Positions 1-14,607 are shown, numbered from the stretch's first letter. The stretch is 64,000 nt of DNA from Cupriavidus malaysiensis (GCF_001854325.1 NZ_CP017754.1:124001-188000); one strand, 5' to 3'. Translations and numbers: made by a program. Notes: a model not told the origin generated them from the letters alone.

Positions 1-3000
1 GCGCGGCAGCACGGTATAGGTATTGCGCTCGCCGGTGGGGCCCGGCAGCGTCACCTCCAGGCCCGCGGGCGAAGCGGCCGCGTAGCTGCGGCAGGCCTCG
101 GCCAGCGCCGGATGCGGCTCGCCTGCCCACGCACCCAGCTCGGCCAGCAAGGCGAGTGCCGCCCGGCCGCCCGCCGTGCGCGGCGCGAGATCGCCCGCCG
201 CGTCGTTGCCGCTGGTGCCGGCGCGCGCATCGGCGCGCGCCACCGCCAGTGCCGCGGCGCCGGCCGGGCGCAGCGCCAGCAGCCGGGGCAGGTAGAGCGG
301 ACCGCCGGCCTTGGGCCCGGTGCCCGACAGGCCCTCGCCGCCGAACGGCTGCACGCCGACCACGGCGCCGACCATATTGCGGTTGACGTAGAGGTTGCCG
401 GCATGGATGCGCGCCACGACGTGGGCGATGGTCTCGTCGATGCGGGTATGCACGCCCATGGTCAGGCCGTAGCCGGTGCCGTTGATCTGGTCGATCAGCG
501 CATCGAAATCTTCGCGCGCATAGCGCACCACGTGCAGCACCGGGCCGAATACTTCGCGCTGCAGTTCGCCGATGCTGTCGAGCTCGATCAGCGTCGGCGG
601 CACGAAGGTGCCGTGCCGGCACGCCTCGGTCAGCGCCACGTTCGGCTCGGCCTGGTGCACGCGGCGGCCCTTGGCGCGCATGGCCTCGATATGGGCAACG
701 ATGCCGGCGCGCGCCTCCTCGTCGATGACCGGCCCGACGTCGGTGGAAAGCCGGTCGGGATTGCCCAGCACGAGGTCCGCCATGGCCCCCTTCAGCATCT
801 TGAGGACCCGCTCGGCCACGTCTTCCTGCAGGCACAGCACGCGCAACGCCGAACAGCGCTGCCCGGCGGAGTCGAAAGCGGACTGCATCACGTCGGCCAC
901 CACCTGCTCGGCCAGCGCCGAGGAGTCGACCACCATCGCGTTCTGGCCGCCGGTCTCCGCGATCAGCGGAATCGGGCGTCCGCCGGCATCGAGGCGGCCG
1001 GCCAGGCTGCGCTGCAGCAGGCGCGCCACTTCGGTGGAGCCGGTGAACATCACGCCGCGCACGCGGGCATCGGCCACCAGCGCCGCACCCACGGTCTCGC
1101 CGCGGCCCGGCAGCAGCTGCACCGCGCCGGCCGGCACGCCGGCCTCGCGCAGCAGGCGCACCGCCTGGGCCGCGATCAGCGGCGTCTGCTCGGCGGGCTT
1201 GGCCAGCACCGGATTGCCGGCTGCCAGCGCGGCCGCCACCTGGCCGGTGAAGATGGCCAGCGGGAAGTTCCACGGGCTGATGCAGACCACCGGCCCGAGC
1301 GGGCGGTGCGAATCGTTGGAGAAGTCCGCGCGCACCTGGGCCGCGTAGTAGCGCAGGAAGTCCACCGCCTCGCGCACCTCGGCGATGGCATTGGAGAAGG
1401 TCTTGCCGGCCTCGCGCATGATCACGTTCATCAGTGACTGCATCTGCGCTTCCATCAGGTCGGCGGCGCGTTCCAGCGCGGCCGCGCGGGTCGCCGGCGG
1501 GGTCGCCTGCCAGATCGGCGCGGCATTGGCGGCGGCCGCGAGCGCGGCCTGCACCTCGGCCTCGCCAGCCTCGACCACGTGGCCGACCACGTCGCGCCGG
1601 TCCGCCGGATTGAGTACCGGCACGGGTTCGCCCGCTGCACCCGGCTCCGCCGCCGCGCCCAGCATCGGCTCGGCCAGCGGACGATCGCCCGAGGCCGCCA
1701 GCAGGGCCGACGACAGCGACGCCAGGCGCTGCTCGTTCGACAGGTCGATGCCGGCGGAATTGGCGCGCACCGCGCCGTACAGTTCGCGCGGCAGCGGGAT
1801 GCGCGGATGCGGGCGGCCGAGCACGTTTTCCTCGCGGTGCAGGCGCTCGACCACGGCCACCGGATCGGCGACCAGGGCTTCGATCGGCACCGAGTCGTCG
1901 CCGATGCGGTTGACGAAGGAGGTGTTGGCGCCGTTCTCCAGCAGGCGCCGCACCAGGTAGGCCAGCAGCGTCTCGTGCGTGCCCACCGGGGCATAGATGC
2001 GGCAGGGGCGGTTCAACTTGCCCTGTGCGACCGGGCCGACCACCTGCTCATAGAGCGGCTCGCCCATGCCGTGCAGGCACTGGAATTCGTACTGGCCTGG
2101 ATAGTAGTTGTGTCCGGCGATCTGGTAGATGGCCGCCAGCGTATGCGCGTTGTGGGTGGCGAACTGCGGGAAGATGGCGTCGGGTGCGGCCAGCAGCTTG
2201 CGCGCGCAGGCCAGGTAGGACACATCGGTGTAGACCTTGCGCGTGTAGACCGGGTAACCCTCCAGGCCGTCGACCTGCGCCCGCTTGATCTCGCTGTCCC
2301 AGTAGGCGCCCTTGACCAGGCGGATCATCAGGCGGTGGCGGCTGCGGCGCGCCAGGTCGATCAGGTAGTCGATGACGAAGGGACAGCGCTTCTGGTATGC
2401 CTGCACCACGAAGCCGATCCCGTTCCAGCCGGCCAGCTCCGGCTCGAAGCACAGGCGCTCCAGCAGGTCGAGCGACAGCTCCAGGCGGTCGGCCTCCTCG
2501 GCGTCGACGTTGAGGCCGATATCGTAGTGGCGTGCCAGCTGGGTCAGCGACTTGAGGCGGTCGTACAGCTCGTTCATCACGCGCTCGTGCTGGGCCCGGC
2601 TGTAGCGCGGATGCAGTGCCGACAGCTTGATCGAGATGCCCGGCCCCTCATAGATGCCGCGCCCGCCCGAGGCCTGGCCGATGGCATGGATGGCCTGTTC
2701 GTAGGCGGCGAGGTAGTGCTGCGCGTCGGCCTCGGTCATGGCCGCCTCGCCCAGCATGTCATAGGAGTAGCGGAAGCCGTCGGCTTCGTAGCGGCGCGCG
2801 TTGGCCAGCGCCTCGGAAATGGTCTCGCCGGTGACGAACTGCTCGCCCATCAGCCGCATGGCCATGTCCACGCCCTTGCGGATCAGCGGCTCGCCGCCCT
2901 TGCCGATCAGGCGCGTGAGGGCATGGGTGAGCCCGGTCTCGGTGTGGGTGGTGACCAGCTTGCCGGTCAGCAGCAGGCCCCAGGTCGCCGCGTTGACGAA

Positions 3001-3621
3001 CAGGGAGCGGCTCTGGCCCAGGTGCGACTGCCAGTTGGCGCCGCTGACCTTGTCGCGGATCAGCGCATCGCGCGTCGCCTTGTCGGGAATGCGCAGCAGG
3101 GCCTCGGCCAGGCACATCAGCGCCACCCCTTCCTGCGAGGACAGCGAGAACTCCTGCACCAGTCCCTGCACCAGCCCCTGCTTGCTCCAGCCCGGGCTCC
3201 CGCCGGCCTTGCGCTCGCGCAGGCGCCGCGCCAGCGCCGCCGCCATGGCCACGGCCGCCTCCGACTGCACCGCTGGCAGGCGAGCCTGTTCCAGCAGCAC
3301 CGGCACCGACTCTGGCTCGGGCCGGCGATAGGCGGAGGTGATGGCTGCGCGCAGCACCGATTGCGGCTGCACGCTCTGCGCGAATTCGAGGAAGGGCTGG
3401 GGCGCGCTCTCGGCGGCCGCGGCGTCCGCGCCGTCGGCCGCGCCCGACTCCGCCGCATCGGCGGCACCGTGCGGCAGCAGGCCGTTCTCGATCTGCTCGA
3501 GGTAGCTGAAGATGGCCTGCTTGATCAGCCAGTGCGGCGTGCGGTCGATGCGCTGGGCGGCGCGCTTGAGGCGCTCGCGCGAGGCGTCGTCGAGCTTGAC
3601 GCCCAGGGTGGTGGTAGCCAT
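1..3621 (-). CDS. putA: Trifunctional proline utilization protein PutA (C-terminus outside window)
   Basis: PutA oxidises proline to glutamate using an FAD proline dehydrogenase and an NAD-linked pyrroline-5-carboxylate dehydrogenase, and in many Gram-negatives also represses its own gene. The frame is open from the ATG to the left edge, so 1,207 residues are present and the end is missing because of the window, not damage. Residues 1-50 form a ribbon-helix-helix segment (TLGVKLDDASRERLK), which marks the DNA-binding class. RLVKGAYWDSE at about 434-444 belongs to the proline dehydrogenase barrel. ISPWNFP at about 781-787, Glu889 in ETGGQNA and the catalytic Cys923 in AGQRCSAL belong to the aldehyde dehydrogenase. 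It lies 173 bp downstream of priA on the same strand but has its own promoter and operators in that gap. Confidence 0.97.
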   Translation of the reverse strand, partial: MATTTLGVKLDDASRERLKRAAQRIDRTPHWLIKQAIFSYLEQIENGLLPHGAADAAESGAADGADAAAAESAPQPFLEFAQSVQPQSVLRAAITSAYRRPEPESVPVLLEQARLPAVQSEAAVAMAAALARRLRERKAGGSPGWSKQGLVQGLVQEFSLSSQEGVALMCLAEALLRIPDKATRDALIRDKVSGANWQSHLGQSRSLFVNAATWGLLLTGKLVTTHTETGLTHALTRLIGKGGEPLIRKGVDMAMRLMGEQFVTGETISEALANARRYEADGFRYSYDMLGEAAMTEADAQHYLAAYEQAIHAIGQASGGRGIYEGPGISIKLSALHPRYSRAQHERVMNELYDRLKSLTQLARHYDIGLNVDAEEADRLELSLDLLERLCFEPELAGWNGIGFVVQAYQKRCPFVIDYLIDLARRSRHRLMIRLVKGAYWDSEIKRAQVDGLEGYPVYTRKVYTDVSYLACARKLLAAPDAIFPQFATHNAHTLAAIYQIAGHNYYPGQYEFQCLHGMGEPLYEQVVGPVAQGKLNRPCRIYAPVGTHETLLAYLVRRLLENGANTSFVNRIGDDSVPIEALVADPVAVVERLHREENVLGRPHPRIPLPRELYGAVRANSAGIDLSNEQRLASLSSALLAASGDRPLAEPMLGAAAEPGAAGEPVPVLNPADRRDVVGHVVEAGEAEVQAALAAAANAAPIWQATPPATRAAALERAADLMEAQMQSLMNVIMREAGKTFSNAIAEVREAVDFLRYYAAQVRADFSNDSHRPLGPVVCISPWNFPLAIFTGQVAAALAAGNPVLAKPAEQTPLIAAQAVRLLREAGVPAGAVQLLPGRGETVGAALVADARVRGVMFTGSTEVARLLQRSLAGRLDAGGRPIPLIAETGGQNAMVVDSSALAEQVVADVMQSAFDSAGQRCSALRVLCLQEDVAERVLKMLKGAMADLVLGNPDRLSTDVGPVIDEEARAGIVAHIEAMRAKGRRVHQAEPNVALTEACRHGTFVPPTLIELDSIGELQREVFGPVLHVVRYAREDFDALIDQINGTGYGLTMGVHTRIDETIAHVVARIHAGNLYVNRNMVGAVVGVQPFGGEGLSGTGPKAGGPLYLPRLLALRPAGAAALAVARADARAGTSGNDAAGDLAPRTAGGRAALALLAELGAWAGEPHPALAEACRSYAAASPAGLEVTLPGPTGERNTYTVLPR

Positions 3622-3687
3622 GCGTGCGGTTCTCCTGGCTGGGCCGCGACCGGCCGTGGTCGCTGCGGCAATCGTTGGGTTGGCGCC

Positions 3688-3759
3688 ATCTTACGCCGCC
3701 CGCAAGCCGCGGTGCAACCAGGTGCAACCAGCGTTTTCGTAGGGGTAAACGCGGTTGCA
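3688..3759 (-). promoter_or_regulatory. putA promoter with three GTTGCA PutA operator motifs
   Basis: GTTGCA, the core recognised by the E. coli PutA ribbon-helix-helix domain, occurs three times: on the minus strand at 3718-3713 and 3728-3723 (direct repeats exactly 10 bp apart) and on the plus strand at 3754-3759. A plausible promoter reads TTGCAC (3717-3712), 18 bp spacer, TAAGAT (3693-3688). The -35 hexamer therefore overlaps the promoter-proximal operator. The layout fits self-repression without proline; the promoter hexamers are an inference. Confidence 0.7.
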
Positions 3760-3794
3760 CCTCGAATATCCCGCTGGCGTGCAGCCGGGGCCGC

Positions 3795-6146
<2,352 letters not shown>

Positions 6147-6328
6147 GGGTGCGTTCCCCGCGCATGCGGCGGGCGGCGCACCAGGGGTGGGCGTCGCGCC
6201 GCGCCGCCCTTGTGCGCCGCCGCCGCGGGCAAATTTTGGGTGCGACGCAGCATCAACTTAAAGTAAAACATCAAATGTGCCTCTAAGTCGATGATCGATG
6301 ACGGCTTTTCCACTGCCCCCCGGCTGCC

Positions 6329-6337
6329 TGTGGATAA
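6329..6337 (-). promoter_or_regulatory. DnaA box (isolated)
   Basis: TGTGGATAA on the plus strand, i.e. TTATCCACA on the minus strand, an exact match to the strong DnaA box. It stands alone, about 180 bp upstream of the priA start, so it is more likely a regulatory or titration site than an origin element. Confidence 0.55.
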
Positions 6338-6644
6338 CTTTGTTGAAAACTGGGCGCCAGAACCCGCCAAGGCCCGTCAATCAAGGCATCCACCGGCTCG
6401 GGGTGTGGCTTAGGCGCAGATCCAATCCTTTTGAAATCAAGCACTTGCAGACACCCCTCAGATGAGTTAGGGAATAACCCGCTCTTGCACTGCGGCAAAC
6501 CCATCGGTGTGCATAAGTCAAGCCTTGACAAGCAAGAAGCTGCACCGGATTGGCGAAATGGCACAAAAAAGTTTACTTGACAGCGCGTGCGCCGCGCCGT
6601 TTACGCCGCCGGCCAGGCGATACAGCCGCTCGCTGCAGCGCATG

Positions 6645-6682
6645 ATCCCGCCGCCGCCTTGCGGCAGGCGGCCTTCCGGGAT
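6645..6682 (-). terminator. Possible hemE transcript-end hairpin
   Basis: Directly after the hemE stop, ATCCC and GGGAT flank an inner stem GCCGCC/GGCGGC on the minus strand, giving an 11-bp stem with a five-base bulge. There is no clear U-run, so this may stabilise a 3' end rather than act as a full intrinsic terminator. Confidence 0.35.
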
Positions 6683-6683
6683 G

Positions 6684-7775
6684 TCACGCCTGCGCCGCAC
6701 GCAGGCGCCGGCTGTGCCGGTGCACCTCGTCAACCAGGATGGTCACGTGCTCGGGCGGCGTGAACTGCGAGATCCCGTGTCCCAGGTTGAACACGTGGCC
6801 GTCGCTGCCCCCCGCTGCCGCATAGTCGTCCAGCACGCGCCGGGCCTGTTCGCGGATCGCCGCTTCAGGTGCGAACAGCACGGTCGGATCCAGATTGCCC
6901 TGCAGCGCCACGCGCCCGCCGCTGCGCCGGCGCGCCTCGGCGAGGTTGACGGTCCAGTCCAGCCCGACGGCATCGGCGCCGCTGTCGGCGAGCGCTTCCA
7001 GCCACAGCCCGCCTCCTTTGGTGAAGACGATGGCTGGCACGCTCTCGCCATCATGGCTGCGGCGGATCCCGGCCAGCACCCGCCGCATATACTCCAGCGA
7101 GAAAGCCTGGTAGATCCCGTCGGCCAGGACACCGCCCCAGGTGTCGAACAGCATCACCGCCTGGGCACCCGCCTCGATCTGCGCATTCAGGTAGGCGGTC
7201 ACGGCCTGGGCGTTGATGTCGAGGATGCGATGCATCAGGTCGGGCCGCGCATACAGCATCGACTTCACGGTGCGGAAGTCGTCCGAGCCGCCGCCCTCCA
7301 CCATATAACAGGCCAGCGTCCAAGGACTGCCGGAGAAGCCGATCAGCGGCACGCGCTGGCGTCCGTCCTGCACCAGGGCGCGGCGGATCTCGGCCACGGC
7401 ATCGAAGACGTACTGCAGCGAAGCCATGTCGGGCACGGCGAGTTGCTGGACGTCCGCTTCGGTGCGCAGTGGGCGGGCAAAGCGGGGACCCTCGCCCTGG
7501 GCGAAGGACAGGCCCAGGCCCATGGCATCCGGCACGGTCAGGATGTCGGAGAAGAGGATGGCCGCGTCCAGCGGATAGCGGTCGAGCGGCTGCAGGGTGA
7601 CCTCGGTCGCATAGGCCGGATTCTTGGCCAGGCCGAGAAAGCTGCCGGCGCGCGCGCGCGTGGCGTTGTACTCGGGCAAGTAGCGGCCGGCCTGGCGCAT
7701 CAGCCACAGCGGCGTGTACTCGGTCGGCTGCCGGCGCAGCGCGCGCAGCAAGGTATCGTTCTGCAAGGCGGTCAT
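6684..7775 (-). CDS. hemE: Uroporphyrinogen decarboxylase HemE
   Basis: HemE decarboxylates the four acetate side chains of uroporphyrinogen III to give coproporphyrinogen III in heme synthesis; it is cytosolic and cofactor-free. The 363 residues match the usual family length. The substrate-pocket signature [15 protein letters not shown] is near residue 22 and [14 protein letters not shown] near residue 73, including the conserved aspartate; [13 protein letters not shown] lies near the C-terminus. The ATG is preceded by GAGGGAGACC, a fair ribosome site. The alpha/beta hydrolase gene ends 76 bp upstream on the same strand; priA follows after 537 bp. Confidence 0.97.
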   Translation of the reverse strand: MTALQNDTLLRALRRQPTEYTPLWLMRQAGRYLPEYNATRARAGSFLGLAKNPAYATEVTLQPLDRYPLDAAILFSDILTVPDAMGLGLSFAQGEGPRFARPLRTEADVQQLAVPDMASLQYVFDAVAEIRRALVQDGRQRVPLIGFSGSPWTLACYMVEGGGSDDFRTVKSMLYARPDLMHRILDINAQAVTAYLNAQIEAGAQAVMLFDTWGGVLADGIYQAFSLEYMRRVLAGIRRSHDGESVPAIVFTKGGGLWLEALADSGADAVGLDWTVNLAEARRRSGGRVALQGNLDPTVLFAPEAAIREQARRVLDDYAAAGGSDGHVFNLGHGISQFTPPEHVTILVDEVHRHSRRLRAAQA

Positions 7776-7851
7776 GGTCTCCCTCGTAAGACCGCCATTC
7801 TAAGGGATAGGCGGCCGGCCACCGGCGCTTCGGCGACGGCGGCGAGCGAAC

Positions 7852-8808
7852 TCAGGCCTCGTCGAGCAGGCTGGTGAAGGACTGGGCCGCGCGGCGCATC
7901 CATTCGCGTGCCCGCGCGGCCTCAGGCTGCAGGCGTGCGAAGCCGTGCGTCATACCGGAGGCCTCGATGGTGATCACCGGCGCGCCATGGCGTACAAGGT
8001 AGTCGGCATAGGCGAGGCCGTCGTCGCGCAGCACGTCGTGCGCGGCCACCACCACCACGGTAGCGGGGGGCATGTGCCGCGGTGCGGCGCCCATCAGGTG
8101 AATGCGCGTGTCTTCCTGCCCGGCGCCGCGTGCGAGCGCCTCGTCGCCGATGAACTGCTGCCAGTACCAGGCCATTTCATCGCGCGTCAGCCCCGGGCCG
8201 GCGCCGAAGGCGCGGTAGCTTTCGCTGCTGAAGGCGGGCACCGCGGCCGGATAGATCAGCAGCTGGGCATCGACCAGGCCGGGGTGGGCAAACAGGCTGG
8301 CCTGGCTGGCGGCCTGCGCGGCCAGGTGAGCGCCCGCGCTATCGCCAGCGACCGCGAGGAAGGCGGGATCGAAGCCCAGGCGGACGCGTTGCTCGGCCAG
8401 CCACAGCAGGGAATCGCTGGCGTCGTCGCAAGGAGCGGGAAAGGGAAACTCGGGAGCCAGGCGGTACTCGACGCTGGCCACGGCGCACCCGGTATCGGCC
8501 GCCAGGAAGGCGGCCACGGAATGGTGCGTGTCGCGCGAGCCGACCACCCAGCCGCCGCCATGGAAGTACACCAGCAGCCGCGGGGAGACCTTTCCCTGGG
8601 GCCGGAACAGCCGTGCCGCCAGCGTGCGTCCGGGCAGGGGGATCTCGATCTCTTCGGTGCGCAGCATTTCCGCGTCTGGCGCGTGCGACATCAGCGCGAT
8701 GTCGGCGAAACGGGCCCGCCGGTCCGCGGCATCCCGCGGCACGGGCTGGCCGGCGTAACGTTCGGCGAGGCGCTGGAAATAGGAGAGGAGCTGCGGATCG
8801 ATGGCCAT
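7852..8808 (-). CDS. Alpha/beta hydrolase, hormone-sensitive-lipase-like esterase
   Basis: This is a 318-residue alpha/beta hydrolase of the HSL/acetyl-esterase group, predicted to hydrolyse short acyl esters. The oxyanion-hole motif HGGGW follows LLVYF, the nucleophile lies in GDSAGAH, and the catalytic His is probably in GMTHGF near the C-terminus, so the triad looks complete. There is no signal peptide, suggesting a cytosolic enzyme. I chose the ATG giving MAIDPQLLSYFQ, the usual family N-terminus; the open frame upstream of it runs into the next gene. The natural substrate cannot be told from sequence. Confidence 0.88.
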   Translation of the reverse strand: MAIDPQLLSYFQRLAERYAGQPVPRDAADRRARFADIALMSHAPDAEMLRTEEIEIPLPGRTLAARLFRPQGKVSPRLLVYFHGGGWVVGSRDTHHSVAAFLAADTGCAVASVEYRLAPEFPFPAPCDDASDSLLWLAEQRVRLGFDPAFLAVAGDSAGAHLAAQAASQASLFAHPGLVDAQLLIYPAAVPAFSSESYRAFGAGPGLTRDEMAWYWQQFIGDEALARGAGQEDTRIHLMGAAPRHMPPATVVVVAAHDVLRDDGLAYADYLVRHGAPVITIEASGMTHGFARLQPEAARAREWMRRAAQSFTSLLDEA

Positions 8809-8881
8809 GGGCGGAAGTGCGAGGACGCTGACTTGGGTACGCGATGGGCAGAGTGTAGCGGTGACGGGGGCGGTACTATGC

Positions 8882-9307
8882 TCAGCGGCGCATCCATTCG
8901 ATCTTGCTGCAACGGTCCTGCACCGCCAGCAGGCCGGCCGCCCGGGCCCGCGCCATGGCCAGCTCGTTGACGATGCCGAGCTGCAGCCAGACTCCCCGCA
9001 GTCCCAGCGCGATGGCCTCGTCGACGACCGCCAGCGCATCATCCGGCCGGCGGAAGATGTCCACCCAGCCGATCTCGCGCCCCTCGGCGCGCACAGCCGC
9101 GACCGCCTCGGCCAGGCTCGCATGGCAAGGTTCGCCCAGGATGCGCTCGCCCGCGTGGCGCGGATTGACCGGCACGATGCGAAAGCCCTGGCGCTGCAGG
9201 AAGGCAGCCACCTCGTGGCTGGCCCGCTCCGGCCGGTCGGAAAGACCTGCCACGGCCACCGTCTTCATGGCCAGCATGGCCTGCACCGCGCACTCCATTA
9301 CCGTCAT
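8882..9307 (-). CDS. CoA-binding domain protein (YccU-like)
   Basis: A 141-residue single-domain protein with a Rossmann-type CoA-binding fold, as in YccU. The first strand reads TVAVAGLSDRPERASHEVA, followed by FRIVPVNPRHAGERILGE and GVWLQLGIVNELA, all typical of the family. Its biological role is not known. The start chosen has GGAG eight bases upstream; a second ATG three codons on is also possible. It is followed 73 bp later by the hydrolase gene. Upstream lies a 784-bp stretch without a protein gene. Confidence 0.85.
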   Translation of the reverse strand: MTVMECAVQAMLAMKTVAVAGLSDRPERASHEVAAFLQRQGFRIVPVNPRHAGERILGEPCHASLAEAVAAVRAEGREIGWVDIFRRPDDALAVVDEAIALGLRGVWLQLGIVNELAMARARAAGLLAVQDRCSKIEWMRR

Positions 9308-9667
9308 CGCTCGATCTCCGGCGCCTGCGCGCCTGTCCCGTTGTTTGGTTGGCCAGCCCACATTGTGCGCCGAACGCCTGGAGCCGGCTGGCTCGCCCAC
9401 CGCCGGCGCAGCAAGGCGATCGTACGCCACATGATATGGGAGGAGGATACGCCACAATATCCCGCTTCTGGTGCGACCTGCTTTGCAACGCATTGCAAAA
9501 GCGCAGCATGCACCGCATTTCTGCAACGCTGGATGCCGATTGATGCACGTAACAGGTGTGGCGCCGATCGAGCCGCCACGCGCCAGATACGGCACAAACG
9601 GCGCAGATAAGCGGGAATTACGGTCAGATGCGGCTTTCAACTTCTTGCAAAACGATACACTTTGTTA

Positions 9668-9975
9668 CTGCCATCCTAGGAAGTTTCCCCCACAATGGTT
9701 TCACAGTAAGCGTTTCGAATGCGCTGGCGCACGCGCCCCTTAGGGGGAGTGGATAGGAAAGCCAGCTGGAAGAAAGCCCAGCAGAATGTCTGAAGTGCCT
9801 GGATCGCCCGAACAGATGAGGCTGTCCAGGCTTGCAGGATGACCCGATCGGCGACGCGGCCTTGGCCGGTACGCTCTGATGATGTGATTCCTGAACCGAA
9901 CCCGTTCCTTCGAATTGACCCCTCGAAGGGATTTTCCCGTCCGCGCGGTGCCTCCCCGGCCCGCGCGTTTTTTTT
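9668..9975 (+). ncRNA. Candidate structured small RNA ending at an orphan terminator
   Basis: A strong intrinsic terminator on the plus strand has no plus-strand gene upstream in the window, so something local is probably transcribed. Upstream of it are clean stems: GCCTGGA/TCCAGGC (9797-9803 with 9825-9831), CGGCC-TT-GGCCG (9857-9868) and CCTTCGA/TCGAAGG (9907-9913 with 9923-9929). A weak promoter (CTTTCA, 16 bp, TACACT at 9656-9661) would start it near 9668; the 5' end is a guess. It does not show the signature bases of SRP RNA, RNase P RNA or tmRNA, and I could not match it to 6S RNA. Confidence 0.3.
9942..9975 (+). terminator. Strong intrinsic terminator on the plus strand
   Basis: Stem CGCGCGG(T)GCC, loop of five, GGCCCGCGCG, then eight Ts (9968-9975). 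This is a ten-pair GC stem with one bulged T. It faces the atp operon terminator 38 bp further on, so the two are convergent. Confidence 0.75.
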
Positions 9976-10013
9976 GCTGGTTCAGGACGAAAGCATAGCG
10001 TGCCCGTAAGAAG

Positions 10014-10037
10014 AAAGGCAGCCTTCCGGCTGCCTTT
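10014..10037 (-). terminator. Intrinsic terminator of the atp operon
   Basis: AAAGGCAGCC - four-base loop - GGCTGCCTTT, a ten-base perfect inverted repeat 54 bp after the atpC stop. On the minus strand it is followed by a pyrimidine-rich CTTCTT tail. The stem is symmetrical and has T5 on the plus strand too, so it could act in both directions. Confidence 0.75.
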
Positions 10038-10091
10038 TTCTCTGTCGCGCAAGAAAACAACAGTCCCGGCGCGCAAGACTCCAGCGACGCC

Positions 10092-10511
10092 TTAGCGACG
10101 CTTGCGGCGCAGGCGCGAGATTGCCGCGAGCTGGGCGGCGGCGACCGCCAGTTCGCTCTGCGCACGCGCCAGATCCAGGTCGCTGCTCTTGTTCTGCAGC
10201 GCTTCCTCGGCCGCGCGCTTGGCCTCTTGCGCCTTGGCTTCGTCCAGGTCGGCACCGCGGATAGCGGTATCGGCCAGCACGGTGACGTGCTTGGGCTGGA
10301 CTTCGAGAATACCGCCGGCAACGAACACGAACTCTTCGCTGCCGTCTTCCTTCTCGATACGCACGGCGCCCGGCTGGATGCGCGTGATCAGCGGCGTGTG
10401 GCCGGGCAGGATGCCCAGTTCACCCGCCTCGCCCGGCAGCGCCACGAACTTCGCCTGACCGGAGAAGATCGACGCTTCCGCGCTGACGACGTCTACAAGA
10501 ATGGTTGCCAT
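10092..10511 (-). CDS. atpC: ATP synthase epsilon subunit
   Basis: Epsilon is the small rotor-stalk subunit that contacts the c-ring and restrains ATP hydrolysis. The 139 residues fit the family: an N-terminal beta-sandwich ([30 protein letters not shown]) and a C-terminal helical hairpin rich in Ala, Glu and Lys. AAGGA lies five to nine bases before the ATG. It is the last gene of the operon, 105 bp after atpD, and is followed by the operon terminator. Confidence 0.97.
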   Translation of the reverse strand: MATILVDVVSAEASIFSGQAKFVALPGEAGELGILPGHTPLITRIQPGAVRIEKEDGSEEFVFVAGGILEVQPKHVTVLADTAIRGADLDEAKAQEAKRAAEEALQNKSSDLDLARAQSELAVAAAQLAAISRLRRKRR

Positions 10512-10616
10512 GTGAATTCCTTTGTCCCGGTAAGCATCGGCTTCCCGTCGCCGGGAAGCCTGGTTTCCGTCCTGGCGCGCCACCGCTGCCGGCGCGCATC
10601 AGGACGAAGACGGTGC

Positions 10617-12053
<1,437 letters not shown>

Positions 12054-12064
12054 TCAGACGCGCA

Positions 12065-12940
12065 TCAGACGGCGGCTGCGCCGCTGACGATTTCCGACAG
12101 TTCCTTGGTGATCGCGGCCTGGCGGGTCTTGTTGTAGTCCAGCTGCAACTCGCCGATCACGTTCTTGGCATTGTCGGATGCCGCCTTCATGGCCACCATG
12201 CGCGCCGACTGCTCGGACGCCATGTTCTCGGCCACGGCCTGGTACACCAGCGCTTCCACGTAGCGGACCAGCAGTTCTTCCACCACGGTCTGGGCGTCGG
12301 GCTCGTAGATGTAGTCCCACGAGTACGCGCGCTTTTCTTCCTCGGTCTGGGACAGCTTGTCCGCTGCCAGCGGCAGCAACTGCTCGACCACCGGCTCCTG
12401 CTTCATGGTGTTCACGAACTTCGTGTACGCCAGGTACACGGCGTCGATCTCGCCATTGGTGAAGGCATCGAGCTGGACCTTGATCGCGCCGATCAGCTTT
12501 TCCAGATGCGGGGTGTCACCGAGATGCACCACGTGCGAAACCACCTTGGCGCCGATACGGCCGAGGAACTGCATGCCCTTGGTACCGATGGCGGTCGCCT
12601 GCACCTGCACGCTGCGACCCTGCAGGTCGCGAAGCTCGTTCGTGACCGCGCGCAGCACGTTGGTGTTCAGGCCGCCGCACAGGCCCTTGTCGGTGGTCAC
12701 CACGATCATGCCGGCACGCTTGACCTCGCGCGCTTCCATGAAGGGGTGCTTGAACTCGGGATTGGCTGCCGCCAGGTGCGCCGCGATATTGCGCACCTTC
12801 TCGGCGTAGGGACGGGCATTGCGCATCCGCTCCTGCGCCTTGCGCATCTTGGATGCGGCGACCATCTCCATCGCCTTGGTGATCTTGCGCGTGTTCTGCA
12901 CGCTCTTGATCTTGGTTCGAATCTCTTTCGTTCCGGCCAT
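12065..12940 (-). CDS. atpG: ATP synthase gamma subunit
   Basis: Gamma is the central rotor shaft of F1. The 291 residues begin with [24 protein letters not shown], whose N-terminal helix is diagnostic, contain the [10 protein letters not shown] motif, and end with the long C-terminal coiled-coil helix ([18 protein letters not shown]). I chose the ATG with AGGAAGAT in front of it; an upstream GTG/ATG extension of six residues has no better ribosome site. It lies between atpA and atpD as usual. Confidence 0.97.
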   Translation of the reverse strand: MAGTKEIRTKIKSVQNTRKITKAMEMVAASKMRKAQERMRNARPYAEKVRNIAAHLAAANPEFKHPFMEAREVKRAGMIVVTTDKGLCGGLNTNVLRAVTNELRDLQGRSVQVQATAIGTKGMQFLGRIGAKVVSHVVHLGDTPHLEKLIGAIKVQLDAFTNGEIDAVYLAYTKFVNTMKQEPVVEQLLPLAADKLSQTEEEKRAYSWDYIYEPDAQTVVEELLVRYVEALVYQAVAENMASEQSARMVAMKAASDNAKNVIGELQLDYNKTRQAAITKELSEIVSGAAAV

Positions 12941-13015
12941 ATCTTCCTCTCCATTCACGCTGCGCCGGGCGCCACCTTGCGGCGGCGTCCGGCGCAGCGC
13001 TGCGGAATCACGTGG

Positions 13016-14557
<1,542 letters not shown>

Positions 14558-14607
14558 CACAATGCTCCTAATTCTTCAATCCGTCGGCCGGTGCGCTCAA
14601 TGGCGCA

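Larger units (their letters stand above)
6147..6683. other. Intergenic region priA-hemE (537 bp)
   Basis: I see no gene here. It is more AT-rich than its surroundings, especially 6240-6580, and should hold the priA promoter, which I could not place confidently. It contains one perfect DnaA box (6329-6337), a short dyad GTCAAG-C-CTTGAC (6517-6529), and next to hemE a hairpin that could end the hemE transcript. Short open frames in it have no recognisable features. Confidence 0.6.
9308..10091. other. 784-bp region without a protein gene, between atpC and the CoA-binding gene
   Basis: It carries a near-palindrome TTTGCAA-CGCA-TTGCAAA (9482-9499), a candidate plus-strand RNA ending at a strong terminator (9942-9975), and the atp operon terminator (10014-10037). 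Small open frames exist on both strands, but none has a ribosome site or motif that I can support. Confidence 0.6.

Noticed and set aside
9668..9975. Assigning the candidate RNA to 6S, SRP, RNase P or tmRNA.
   Set aside because: The universally conserved bases of SRP RNA, RNase P RNA and tmRNA are absent, and I could not recognise a 6S fold with confidence.
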